From positions 2,604,001 through 2,668,000 of the forward strand of contig JAEILZ010000005.1 in the NCBI GenBank assembly GCA_018873225.1: DNA of 64,000 nucleotides, written 5' to 3'. The notes under the pieces were generated by a model. It saw only the letters and a list, made by a program, of their open reading frames with translations. It was not told the origin of the DNA and did not search any database. Positions 24,301 through 36,350 of this stretch are shown here, piece after piece; position 1 is the first letter of the stretch; each line of letters opens with the position of its first letter. Origin of the DNA: [Phialemoniopsis] sp. UDSM-2020 (Eukaryota; Ascomycota; Sordariomycetes; Thyridiales; Thyridiaceae). The translations under genes and the position numbers were made by a program.

Positions 24301-27300
24301 ATAGTCTTGACTAGAGACGCACCCAAGTGGTTAGGCTGTTGGGTGGTGGGACGGTGCCATACTTCGAACGTCTCATTGCTTCGTGTCTTGTTTCCTAGGC
24401 TGGAATTTCGGCCGAGATGGTAGTAAAGGTGTGTGCGTGTTTGGTGGGAATGTCAACATAAACTTTGTCGAGTGTAGGAGTCGAGGCTCACACTAGACAA
24501 ACTCGTATACTCCCATGATCGCCTGGAATGCGGCTAGTTTGTCTTGGCTGGCTGTCAAAGGAAAGGGAGGCTGTACGCGATGTGAGACATGCAGTTCATG
24601 GACGCTCTAGCATGGCATGTCGCTTCTTTGACTTCAGCTGCATCGCTCACTCCGGCAGGTTGTCAGTTCGCTTACGCTCGAGATGACATGAATAGGAACA
24701 GATTGGCATCGGGGTGAAGTGCTGGCCGATGCCAAACCTCGTTTGCTGCCCCTTTCGCCGGCCCCTCTGGATGTCTCTTGTGGCAGATCGCAATGTCAAC
24801 ATCGGGGACAACAAAGTTCGGCATGAACAAGACAAGATCAGGACGTGCCTCTGGCCCACCTCAGCTTGGCTAGCGGCCATTCTGAACCCTGCTGCTAGGA
24901 GGGAAGAAGTGAGGCTTGGACGTTGTGCATGAGAATGGCCAATTTCAATGTCGAAGGAAGAAGTTCTAGAAAATGAACAACCCCAGCCCGGCCTGATTAG
25001 TGTATCCAGTCCGAGTGGCAGGGAAGACCCGAGAGAATGGGGTTGACAGGCTGCTAAAAACGACCAGGCGTGGCACGGGCATGCTGGTGGTAGGTACTTC
25101 GTAAAGCGCAAAAGGGGCTGAAAAAGGGCGCCCTGACGTCCCACCGTCCCTGGGGCTTGGGCAGTGGAGTGGATTTGCTTCCAGGGCTGGCTCGGGGGAT
25201 CCACAGTGCGCTAAAAGGGCAAGAGGGTAAGGGGAATCTGGAAATGATTACACCGACCACGTACGAAAACAGCACAGAAGCCTCCACTGGGCGCATGCGC
25301 ACAACCATGCACCGTGGCCCCGGATCCCCATATCCATATCCTGGCCCGGTCCCAGCTCCATTTTGTTCCCACATGCCCAAGATTGATCAATGCGACTGGA
25401 GCCGTCTTGATGACGATGACGACGGGGGGTTTGTTGTACTGTAATGCTCAAGATGCGAGTACGATACGTACAAAGTAGAAGAAAGCCCGGAGGAAAAAGG
25501 GGGAACCTAGACTAAGGTAAAGTATCATCTCTGAGGAAACCGATGCAATTTGCCAATAATTCACGAGGGTACAAGTTGTCCTTTTCCCTGCCCAGGACCA
25601 ATTGCAGGTAGCTCGTACTGTAGAAAGTACCGTGCTTATTAGACTACCTTATTTTGGAGAAGGCCAAATCGGGAATGTGGCCCTTGCCTTCCCACCTACC
25701 TACTTAGGTACTTCGTACCCTTTTCAAGATCCCTCGCATCTGCGTACTCCAAGGAGAGTACATGCTTTACGTGCTGACCTTCTCAGATCCGCAAAGTAAA
25801 TTCCAGCTCTGCCCACAATGACGCACATTCTTGGCTTTTCTGACACTCACTCTAGCCGCCTTGGGAAGTCCTGCCACGCATGGTCACTGCCCTCCTTATC
25901 AACTCGCTTGTTGTCCCCGCCCTGGGCAAGATCGCACCTTGAAGAAGTCAAGTCACTTCCATATTCAGCCCACACGTGCGTTCCTGGCTAAGGCGCCTCA
26001 TCGTGGCAGACATGCCTTGATGGTACATGTTAGTTGCGTGGATTGCATCATGCATTGACCACCAGGCACTCGATCTGTATCGCACAATTGTCCTTGCTGT
26101 GCCTGCCCCGTCTGATATCATCGGTCACCATCGGCCGCGGGAGAGATCCTGGACGTGGCCTCTACGAACCACAGAAGCAGTAACGGCATACTGTCAAGGT
26201 CCCAGTGACCCTGTACTCTGGATTTCAGCAAACAGAAATATAATAGCAAACACCAAGCATCTGGTGGTGTTCCGTGCGTGCCGTCCACAGCACAACCATC
26301 ATGTCGAGCTGGGACGCTGGCTGGGGACCCCTGGTCGGAAGCACGTCCCAAAAGGCTAACCCCTGTCTCAGGCCACACCTTGGCGGGACAAGTACAGGGC
26401 TTAAGGGCTCTCCTCTCTGCACATCTCCGAAGCTACCATTGGAATGGAATCTAGGCTTCCTAGGGTAGGGTACCGTACCTTTTCCACATGGTATTTTCAA
26501 ATTCAGACTTGCCTTCTTGTCATGTACACGGTGATGTTGGCTCTTGCTAACCTGCCTGAGGATATCGTAGGACCCCGGCCTGTCATTGTCATCATGATCT
26601 CGGCTCCCATGGGTTTGCAAATGCTGGGACACAGAGCCTCGAGCAGCTGGAGCTCAGGATATATCCAAGCTCTGAGGAGTGGTGGGGTCACTGCCTCTGC
26701 AATACGCAAAAGAACAATGACCAGCCAACGTACCTGCAGAGGCGATTATTCTAGCGAAGCTGGATGTCAGACACTTACACGCAAGTCGAGCATCAAAAGC
26801 AAAGGACCGCATTCCCCGTAGTTTAGGACCTGTTCCTCCGGTGTTCTAAGCCTTTTCCCAACCACACTCGCTTTGAAAATAGGAAGAAGAAGCGAAAAAA
26901 AAACCAACAGCGCTTTCTGAAAACCGATGGTCGAATTCCTTCTTCAGCTGGGACGACCCAAGCTACCGCTGCAACAAGGGTATGTGGGCATGCAAGATGA
27001 CACCCATTACACTCCAAGATTAGCGGCTTATGCCGAACACTCACGATCTCTACCATCGCGACCGATTTATTTGCTTCAAATATTATTAATCCACGCCTGG
27101 TGGATCAAGCACTGAGAGCCAGAGGCAAGCCCGCGTCGAAGTAGGTCATGCTGAGCTCCTTGGCCAGCTTGCGGCGGGCAGGGGATCCTTCACCTAGCCG
27201 CCTGTTGATCAAAACCCTTGTTCCTATTTCCTGAGCCACCTTGGCCCCTGCTGCCTCTGACCCATGGCTAAGGTACGACCATCCAATAGCTGGACAGGGG

Positions 27301-29612
27301 TCTAATATCACAACCATACATGACTTTACCCAGATGGACGTTGAAGTCGACCGTTCATGTCGGACGCCGGGGCAGCGGCGCGGCCAGGCGCGCGCGCAAG
27401 CACACCCCTGTCCTTCAGGTCAACGCCACTTAGACTGTCTGGGTCCTTGCCTTGCCCTTACATTCCGCTTCAACGTCACCGCAAAAATGACAAGCTTATT
27501 GCGGGATCTGCCCCGGGAAGCTGCCGTCTTCTGAGTCGTGGGCGTGCTTATTCGGCAGCCGGCCTGACGAAGCAGAGTCTCAGAGACAAGACCCGGTGGC
27601 TAACCATGCCATGCCTGGTGTCCCCACCCCCATCCTCCCCTGATGCTCTTAATATATTTTTGCAGTAGATGCTGCAAATGTACATATCGTGGAGTCGAGA
27701 GCTCATGTACATACTGGGCCAATCCATAATTTTCTCTGTGTTTACTCTTTCTGCACCTGAGCCATCTTAAAAGGGGTCGGCCATATCCTTTTTTGCATCT
27801 CTGGACAAGGGGCCGTGAGGGTCAACGTCGGAGCGTTTACTCGATTTGAGAACCGCCCCAAGCAGTCTTCAGACCAACGGCCATATCGGTACATCCTCTT
27901 GCAGGGTTAGAATCTTGTTTCTGAGCCCTAGAGACACCTCGTGGTAGTCTTCTCCCGACTCTGTGAATGCACTCCAAAGCCCAGCGCTTGAGCCTGGTGA
28001 GTTTCCCCGCGAGCATGCGTTGATGAGACGTGTGTTGTAGGTCAAAATCCCTGTCTCTGCTCTCGAAAACATGTGTAGCTTTGCTTGGGCGGTTATTGAT
28101 ATTCTTACTAACCACCCAGCTGCCATCAAAGTCACTCACATTCTGCACACACGCACATACGACCCTGAACCCTGCCAGATCGTACCCGCATGGCTCACGA
28201 CTGGACCCCTGGCGATAGACTACTGCATTCTTCCTCTTTATTGTCATACCTTGGCACCTCATAAACACATCGAGCGGACAATCCTTGCGCTTCATTACAT
28301 GGGCTGCTCCGCGACACGCCTCTACACCCCACAATCGGTCTTGTTCTATTAATCAAGAGTTTCTCCCCCTGGATCTTTCAGGGAAAGGGTAGGCTTGACC
28401 AGGTCGCCGTTGATCACACGAGTAGCTCCTTGTTCTCATTTTTCTTGCGCTGCTGTTGCGTCGTCTTCTTCCGTTCCGACAGCTATTCAGTTGGGCACCA
28501 TCCGCGACCTCGCCAGACAATATCCAACTTCAACTTCAAAAACGAGACCTGTCCGAAGCTAGGTATCTTACTCATAGGGAATACTTCGGACCTTGTTTGT
28601 CGATATTCACTATTCCCGCCTGCATGGGCACCCTCCGGATCAGACCAATCTCAGACACTGTACACACCACTTGAGAGACTTTTTTTCTTGCTATATTATT
28701 CATCTACTCACTCTTCCTGAGTGAAGAAAGTCCATTCTACCGACCAGAGGCACCCAAGTCACTCAAGTCTTAACTGGGCGGTCGTTCTGCCTTCTAGGGC
28801 ATAGTTACATCGGCTTAGGCTGGTTGACGACCTCTGCCTGACTACACCATCGTTAGAGCCGGGCAGAAACCAACAGTTTCCAAGGTACTTGATTCTTCCT
28901 TCGGACCCTCACGTCTTCAATCCTGGCCCCGAAGCCCCACACTCAGTCATCATCAAGCATAACCCCCCTATCCTTGTCTTCCAAGTCATGTCTACTCTCT
29001 AGCCCTAGGGGAGATCTGATCCCCTCTGGTCGCACAGACATTCCTGGTGTTCTAATATAGGTTCCTTGCGCCTTCGCGAGAACATCTATATCCCTTGCCT
29101 TTATCAAGGCCCTACGGGGTGTGAGAAACGTCTCGGTCGAAGGCGCAGTCCACCCCTGACGGGCAAGGCGTTTGCAAGATCAACTTAGATACGCGTCTCA
29201 ACTTGTAACTCTCATCACTGTCCGGCCGGGCGACAGGCGCCTCCATCTCCAGTCTCTTTCTGCCTCTCTTTCTCTTTGCCCTTTGCACGCACATTCCGGC
29301 CGCTCCTCATTGACACATACGGGATCTAAATACCCTCGACTTTACCATTTCTAATTATAATCACTAGTCTCAACAGTACGACATAGCTACTAGGCTAGAG
29401 GTTACTTGTTGTTGTTGAGCATCGATCTCCTACGGACACCACGACCCGGAGCTATTAAAGGACGTTGATGAGCAGCCTCTATCGCCTCTGAATGACGTCG
29501 AGCATGCTTGATCTATGCCAAAACCACAGGCGAACCAGCGAAACCTCTTTCATTCTGATCACCTCGGCCATCTGCACCCGCGCAGCCGTGCTTGAGTCGT
29601 TCATAAGCAAAC
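21380..29612. other. 8.2-kb gene desert and long leader of the Zn2Cys6 factor
   Basis: No credible gene was found on either strand: the open frames are short, lack conserved-looking segments and give no coherent splice models. The base composition is moderate, so I do not see the strong AT skew expected of RIP-mutated repeats. It contains short fungal intergenic motifs of TAGGTAC type (about 23690, 25091, 25705) and a small palindrome at 22528-22545. The last 1.2 kb before 29613 is pyrimidine-rich with several short upstream ORFs, consistent with a long 5' leader for the transcription factor. Non-coding RNAs cannot be excluded. Confidence 0.55.
22528..22545. repeat. Perfect 8-bp inverted repeat
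   Basis: CAAGTCAA and TTGACTTG flank a two-base GT spacer, and the TTGACT unit then repeats directly up to about 22552. It sits in the gene desert and has no assigned function. Confidence 0.6.
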
Positions 29613-32085
29613 ATGGAGCCTTCCAATGACTACTACCAACAATTCCTGACCTCGATATCGGGAGTAGGACCCGATATTTCCTCGACTCCGAGCCCGCAAG
29701 ATGCTCATCCGCCGCAGTATGGACATCAATCCGCCCCCATGCCTCTTGGGCGTCCGTCGGTCCCGAGTCCGTATCATCACTTTGGCTACTTCAGTGGATT
29801 TCCAGATGGAATGGTTTTCAATACTTCGGGTTCGCAACGAGTTCGACGAAAATCAGCACCCGGCTTCGAACACATCAAACACAGAAGGACACGATCAGGT
29901 TGCTACACCTGTAGAAGCCGACGTGTTAAGGTATTCCGAGTCCAGTGCGTTACATTTGCAGGTTGAAAGGCTGACACCCTAGCTAGTGCGACGAGGGTCG
30001 CCCAATATGCGCGAGTATGAATAACGCCCATCATAAAGTACGAAGCAAGACTGACCATCATCTCTTAGGGTGTAAAAAAGGCAAACGAGACTGTGTATAC
30101 CCGGAACCACCGGCAGCAAAGCAGTCTGCGGCTGGAAGCAAGAAGGGACAGTCGTCTCAACCGGATCAGAGTCCGGATTCATCCCACGATGACGAAGAGG
30201 GGGACACGGAGCAGGAATCGAAACTCGACACCATACTGGACGAAGAAGAGCAAGATTCAGATGCACCATCACACCCAACGTTAGCGTCCATATCAAGCAC
30301 CCGACGCTCCAGCACACCATCTACTGCAGGGCTACAGAGGCTAACCGTGCGGGCTCGAAGGGATTCGGAGACCCCATCGGCAGAGGGTAACAAAAGCTCC
30401 TCTCCTGCGACATCGACAGGCACGAGTAGTTCCCTTCCTCTGGCGAACTTTGCACTACATCCGCTTGGTACCTTGGCAGATACCCCCCATGACGACTGGT
30501 CACGGCTCCCGCAGGATATACGATTCTACCTGAGTTACTTTCACGAGAATATGACACACTACCACTACGCCCTGGCCAGCGATAGCGATAACTTCTTCAG
30601 AGTTATCCTGCCGAGTATCGCGATACAATCCGAGTCCTTGCTCTATGCGCTGGTGTGCTTTTCGGCTTACCATCACGCTCTCAGCGATCCCAATGGGAAC
30701 ATGGCCCACTTCCTTCAGTATTACAACCAGAGCGTCAGATTGCTTCTTAAAGCCCTCAAGAAGAAGGACAATCATGATATTGCAACTCTACTCACAATTC
30801 TGCAGCTTGCTACAATCGAGGTGAGAAAAGATGTATGGCAGTGCACCGGTCTTCAGAAACTAATCCAAGCCTAGGAGTATCTTGGTGACTGGGTCAACGT
30901 CATGGGTCACCAGAAAGCAGCTTTCCAGGTACTAACACAGATGTTCACGCCTGATTCAGCTATGCAAAGCCCACATGGTCGTATATCTCTTGCGTGGTAT
31001 TCTCGATTCGACATCTTTGTTGGCCTGATGGGAGGTTTCGAGACTACTCTTCCTGAAAATTGGTTCTTGGCGTCTCTGGAGTACTATCAAGCTCAAGCTG
31101 CCCACGACTCAACAAAGCTCACTCTGAAGTTCGAAGAGTACTCTGCGCGCCTCCGTCTTCTGTCAATGCGAATGTCAAACATCTATGGACGGAGGTCTAA
31201 CGGATCAATCTCCGATGATGTATATTCTACTCAGCACAAAAGGCTGAGCTCGGAGTTGCAGGAGTGGAAGGCAAGCTGGGATCCCGCCATCACGAATCCG
31301 GACTTCATTGTCAAAGACTTCCCTAATAGGGCACCGCTTGATTCGGGCGATATCGTCGACCCTTATGCGCCAGGCGTTTTGTACGGCCACCCAGCTTTCC
31401 CTGTGACGGTATTGACTTGCGAATGGCACTCCATCATGATGATGCACCAGTGCCAGTCAGCCTCCGAGCTATCAGACCAGCATATGGCAGAGATGTCCAG
31501 ACGCGCCTACGCTATCTGTCAAATCTTTGCAACACTCGAGCAGTGGCCCTACACGCCACAGGGAGCCTTGACCATGCTTCAGTCGTGTATTGCCATTGCG
31601 ACACTATTTCTTCCTCAAGATGAGCGACACCACTTGTGGATCCGGAAAAGATACGCGCACATCGAAAGTCTTGGGTGAGTCTTACTCGAGTCAGCGAGCA
31701 TCATCGCCTTTCCTACTGGTCTCTCTGTCAAGTCTACATACGCCAATGTCGGCATACAATATCCCTAACGCTCTTTCACAAACGCAGATACATCTTTCCC
31801 GCCACAATGCGGAAGCGCATGGCAGAGCTCTTCCGCGACCAGTCATGTGTTAGGTGGTGGCTTCCCAACGACGAAGGTTTCACTCCATTCCTGAGAAGTC
31901 TCCGAAGTTTCGCGGATGAACGCAATGCGACAGTCGTATCAGCACAGAAGGGAAACTTGCGAGAGATACGCCATGTCTTCTCTCGAATGCGACTGAAGGG
32001 TGGAGACGAAGGATATCAGACGACGGACTCGGAACATGGGAGTTTCGCTGGCAGTGTCAAGGGCAAGGGGAAGGCCCTTGATTGA
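29613..32085 (+). CDS. Zn2Cys6 fungal transcription factor
   Basis: Five exons: 29613-29930, 29987-30014, 30069-30820, 30875-31674 and 31788-32085, giving 731 residues. The binuclear zinc cluster is complete, with cysteines at 97, 100, 107, 114, 117 and 124 (spacing 2-6-6-2-6), preceded by a basic RRTRSG. It is split by two introns, so the 28-nt second exon carries CDEGRPICA. An acidic Ser/Asp/Glu-rich linker follows (about 140-180), then a helical middle region from LANFALHPLGTLADTP, of the kind found in fungal-specific factor domains. It should bind DNA as a nuclear regulator; target genes are unknown. The long upstream leader and empty 8 kb suggest complex regulation. No specific named ortholog is claimed. 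Confidence 0.92.
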
Positions 32086-33898
32086 TCAATGCTTCGCAAT
32101 TCGAGGACTGCCGCCAGGACATGGCACCGAGTCCTGCATTTTACCCTGGCTGCATAAGCAAGGCGCTGCTTACGTGTCTCGTGCAGTACGCCAAATCGCC
32201 ATACGAAAATCTAAATCTCCTGGTACGTAAAGACGCACACAAGCTAGGATGCAAGTTTTCAACGCCGAGTCAAAGGCCGCTTCATTTCAGCCGACGGTCC
32301 GTCACCTCTGATCTCGAACAGATCAAGGGGCCATGCAATGCTGTGTGTTCCTGGCTCCGACCTCGTGGGCTTTTTACAATTTAACCAGCACTTCTCCGGA
32401 TCGACAACGTTATTCAGCGGGGAGTAATCTTGTAGCTGGGGGAGCATCCACGATATGAAACACAGCAACTTCAGCCGCAGGATGCAACCTCACCAGTGGA
32501 AATGCGGACTCGACCGGGCCTCATCCAGGTGTGGAATGAGGACGATCCTCGATGGCTTGAATCAAGACTTCTCTCTGTTTTCTGATAGGCCTGGATGAGT
32601 TTGACGATTTCGACGATCCTCTGTGCCGCCAGAGCCAGTCATGCGGCCATATGCAGTGTCAGATCCTGACACTAATGCAAGGTACCCGTAGTAAGGTTTC
32701 CCTGTTTCGACATCTCCTTCACACAGACCACAAAGTGGCCGCTCCTCAACCAGCCGTGGTTACACACCAGGGATTGCCGCATTACGGATCGCAATCATTA
32801 CCTCCTTGCGCATCCCGGCACTACATCACGGATCTGCGAAGAAACACCAGCACCATCATCGGCGCAAGGATTGACCGGGTTGCCATTTGGGAGCAAAAAG
32901 AAAGCATTACGGCTCACCGGGACTGATTTCTGGCTAAACACGGCGGGAGAAGTTCAAACAGAGAAACAGAACGCGGTAACCTAAAACCGGGCGTACAAAA
33001 AACATGGAGACGATCAATGGGGGCCGCGCGTACCCGCAGAGCCTCCTGGGCTCTGTGCCGACGACATGTCTTCGTGGTCGCACCTGAATTGCGGCGTGCA
33101 AGTTCAAGCCATTATCGACGTGCCGCATGCCAGGAACATTTTCCATGCGTGTCTACGCCGGCCTTGCAACGCTTTGCTTTTCGTCCTTCCTTTCCTCCTT
33201 GCTGACTACTTTTCATATTATTTCATTCATTCTTCTTGTTTGACCTTGCGGATCCACCCCTTTATTTCTGTCACACGATTTTCTCACGATTATGTATTAC
33301 TACTACCCCTATTCGCAAACATTTCCTCATTCTTCACATTTCACCAAGCTTGTTCCTTTTTTCTCTTTACGTCCTTTCTTGCCTCCGAGTTTACGGCCTT
33401 GTAATATACTTATGTATGATAGATCATTTTAATATCGAAACGTGGAAGGGGTAATGCATCATTCAATACTTTATACAGGATCCAGGCCCTGGATCAAACA
33501 ATTAGACAGAGCCGAGACTTTACAGTAGAGGGGAACAATAGACTTTCATTACCTGCTGTGCAAGAGGGTAGGGTGTCCAGGGATGGAATCAAGGAAGAAA
33601 TGTGACTTGGTGACTGGTTTTAGTCCCTTCGATACCTCGAATACCATAATGTAAAGTCTACTTCAAACGACCGCTGCAGCGCTGCCCTGTTCTTGAGATA
33701 CCAGTATGGAGACACGTAAGGCTACCCCAGATTCATGATACCATGCACGACATATGTATGTCCTTGCATTACTGGGCCGGAGTCCAGTCTAAGACTGTCA
33801 AATACAGAAGGTAAAGGGCGCTCATGAATATTATATTACACTCTCACGACATAATGACTGCCCTGAACGGACCACATGATTTCATCCGTAGCGGAAGT
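32086..33898. other. Intergenic between convergent genes
   Basis: 1.8 kb between the transcription factor stop and the MOB3 stop. It contains a T-rich, C-rich tract around 33180-33400 and no credible gene. It probably holds both 3' untranslated regions. Confidence 0.5.
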
Positions 33899-35615
33899 TC
33901 AAGCCGTATCTTCAGTCTTGGAATCGGGAGCCTGCTCCGACTCCTTCGGCTTCTGATTTTGATCTGGACTCTCCTGCGCCTCTCCCAATCCGGCAGACTT
34001 GTCGGCATCCTTCTCGTCTTCTTTCGGCTCTGTATCAGCAAAGTCGTGGACGCTCGAAGACGAAACCAGTGGTTCCTCTTCCGTGTTACCAACGGTGGCT
34101 GTAGACTCATCAATTGATTTGGATGTCTCGCCCTCCAAAGTCTGGACCTCGATAGGTTTGGAATCATGCTTTGCTCCAGTGCCCTCTTCCTCCTCGTCCG
34201 AGCCTCCAACTTCCACCTCTGTCACCTCGGGTTGCGAGGAGGAAGTCGCGCTCCTGAACCTGTCATCTGAGGTGCTGGTAGCTTCTGGCGCCTCTTGTAC
34301 CGTTGTCGCATCTGCATCCGGCAACTGGGCATCATGCTGTGAGGATGCTGCTGGCTGGTGTAGGCCACCTCCAGGGCTGTGCTCGACAATGACTGGGACT
34401 TCGGCGACATCCGGCTCATCCTCTGCCAAGTCCGGTGCAGATATGCGCATTTCCCTCAGCCTGCCCACAACATCACCATGGTCGTCCTCGTCCTGCTCCA
34501 TGACTGTCGTAACGGCGCTGCCCGTGGAGGGGCTACTCCTGATATGCCTCCGCGTATTAGTCCTACCGACAGGCTGCAGGTCCTCACCGAGGCTCTCCCT
34601 CTGGGCAGGTGGCTTAGCGATGGATGTTGGTGCGAGAGAGGTCCTCTTGTCGCCGCCAGCACCATCTGAAGAGATACCTACGGCCGATGGTGCCTCTAGA
34701 CCCTCCGCTTCGGGCGGTAATTTGTAGTTTTCAGCTGGCAGCAGGTCGTAGAGATCGCACACCGTCTTGAAGAAAACGTAGAGACCTGTCTGGCCCTCAA
34801 CACTCCAAAACACACCGCGATGTTGGAACCACGCGTGCGCGAAAATGCGATGTAGGCGCCTGAAGACATTGACGAGGTTCTTGACGGCTGTAGTAGCGCT
34901 ACTGCTTCCACCGCCGGCCCTCGAGTCTAAAGCCGCGTCCGCGCCGGCCAGTGAGAACCGGCTTGGGAAGATCTTGGGGTTGGTCACGACGTTGGCGGCC
35001 CAGTCGAGGGTATGGCAGCAGTAGTCGATGGCACAGCACGACTTGGGCTGGTCGTGTACGGCGCAGAGGAATTGCCATTCGGAGGCGCGCATCTCGGGGC
35101 AGGTCGCGGCGCTGCAGGGCGGGGCGTCGAAGAGGAAGCCGACGATGAGGCTGTTGCACTGCGATATGAGAAAGCGGCACAGCTCGTAGAGCCACAGCGT
35201 GCGGTCGATGCCCGGAGGCGGTGTTGCCAGGATCTGCGCTGTCTCTCGGTTAATGGGCTGAGTGTTGCTGGCTGTGTGATGGTAGTGCAGAGCCGCGAGG
35301 TGCTCTTGAAGTTGGAACGCCGAGTCAAGCTGTGGCCCGAAGGGCAGTCAGTACCAAGGCGCTGTGAGAGCAGATTCGAGTATTTTTCTTTCTGACCTCG
35401 TTCAAGGGGATGAGAGGGGGCCCAGCGGCGAAGTCAGCCGCCTTGGTGCCAGGATGTATACGGCGCTTAGAGTTCGCATTGAGGGCCGTCTGTTCCATCT
35501 GCTGCGCCTCGAGAGTCATCGTGTTGCCCATCGATGGCGATGCAGGACCAATCTGTATCTCTGCCGCAGGAGGCGGACTCGGGAGCCTCGGCGAGCTCGG
35601 CGCGAGGGCAGCCAT
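33899..35615 (-). CDS. MOB3/phocein-family protein, STRIPAK component
   Basis: Exons 35615-35397 and 35329-33899 encode 549 residues; the intron is 67 nt with a GTCAGA donor. The Mob/phocein domain spans about residues 60-240: LDSAFQLQEHLAALHY, TLWLYELCRFLISQCN, zinc ligands in PPCSAATCPEM and the paired histidines of FAHAWFQHRGVF. The C-terminal 300 residues are acidic and disordered (repeated Glu, Ser, Asp), an extension found in fungal phocein proteins. In Sordaria and Neurospora MOB3 is part of the STRIPAK complex that controls hyphal fusion and fruiting-body development. The start at 35615 has a strong context (gccATGG). A 242-codon frame on the opposite strand is a shadow of the acidic tail. 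Confidence 0.92.
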
Positions 35616-36350
35616 GGCTGTCGTTTGGGTAGCTGCCAGCAATGGTAGCAGCTGAGGCTGGACAGGGACGCGCAGTCGGCTTTCGAAATGTCTTTCCCTC
35701 TGATATCAGATGTCTACAGAGCCTGGCAATAGACTGCACAGGTCTGAGAATATCGCTTTCGCAAGTACAAAGCCGGGATCTAACCCGACACGCGAACTCG
35801 GAGTTGGTGTCTGGTAAAAATGCGCGTGGTTTTCTGGTGACAAGTTGTTGCAGCTTCCTCCTTCGAATAAGCTGGAGAGCTCAAGCTCCAATCATTGAGA
35901 GAGGCTGGCTGGCGGGTCAAGCTTCACCCAAGCTCAGACTCCCAGCGGCTTATGTAAGTGGCCAGAGCGCTAAACACTCCTAAGCTTGTATCATTCTTGG
36001 GGTGGATCTCCAGGGCTTCAGCTGCAAGTAATCATCGCTCTAGCGCCTAATCCTGCTAATCGGTGCCCCAAAACCCGCTTCAGTACAGCACGGGCAGGCC
36101 TTCTATTTTTGCCCCTCAGTGGGGTGTCTACCCAAATGGAAAGTCGATACTTGGCTCCAGGTCACTTTTTATGATGACATGAAGGGCGTAGCTGGGGATT
36201 GATTTGATTCTAACACCATACGGCATCCCATAAGCCAACTCAGTCTTTTGAAAGCCGTGTGAACAAGGCAGTCCTCAGCCTAAACATTCTTCATAATTTA
36301 CCCAAGGAAGCAAGTTTTGAGAATATCACGACCTTATATCAACAAGAAAA
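35616..36350. promoter_or_regulatory. Divergent promoter region, MOB3 / ZNG1
   Basis: 735 bases between the two start codons. No specific zinc-response element or tRNA was recognised. Confidence 0.45.

Noticed and set aside
24647..25204. 185-codon minus-strand frame in the gene desert
   Set aside because: No domain, irregular composition, no supporting splice structure; likely chance.
21380..29612. RIP-mutated transposon relics
   Set aside because: The base composition is not strongly AT-skewed and no transposase or reverse-transcriptase fragments were recognised.
33999..34727. 242-codon open frame on + opposite MOB3
   Set aside because: It mirrors the acidic, Ser-rich tail of MOB3 in another frame; composition is typical of an antisense shadow and the MOB domain proves the minus-strand gene.
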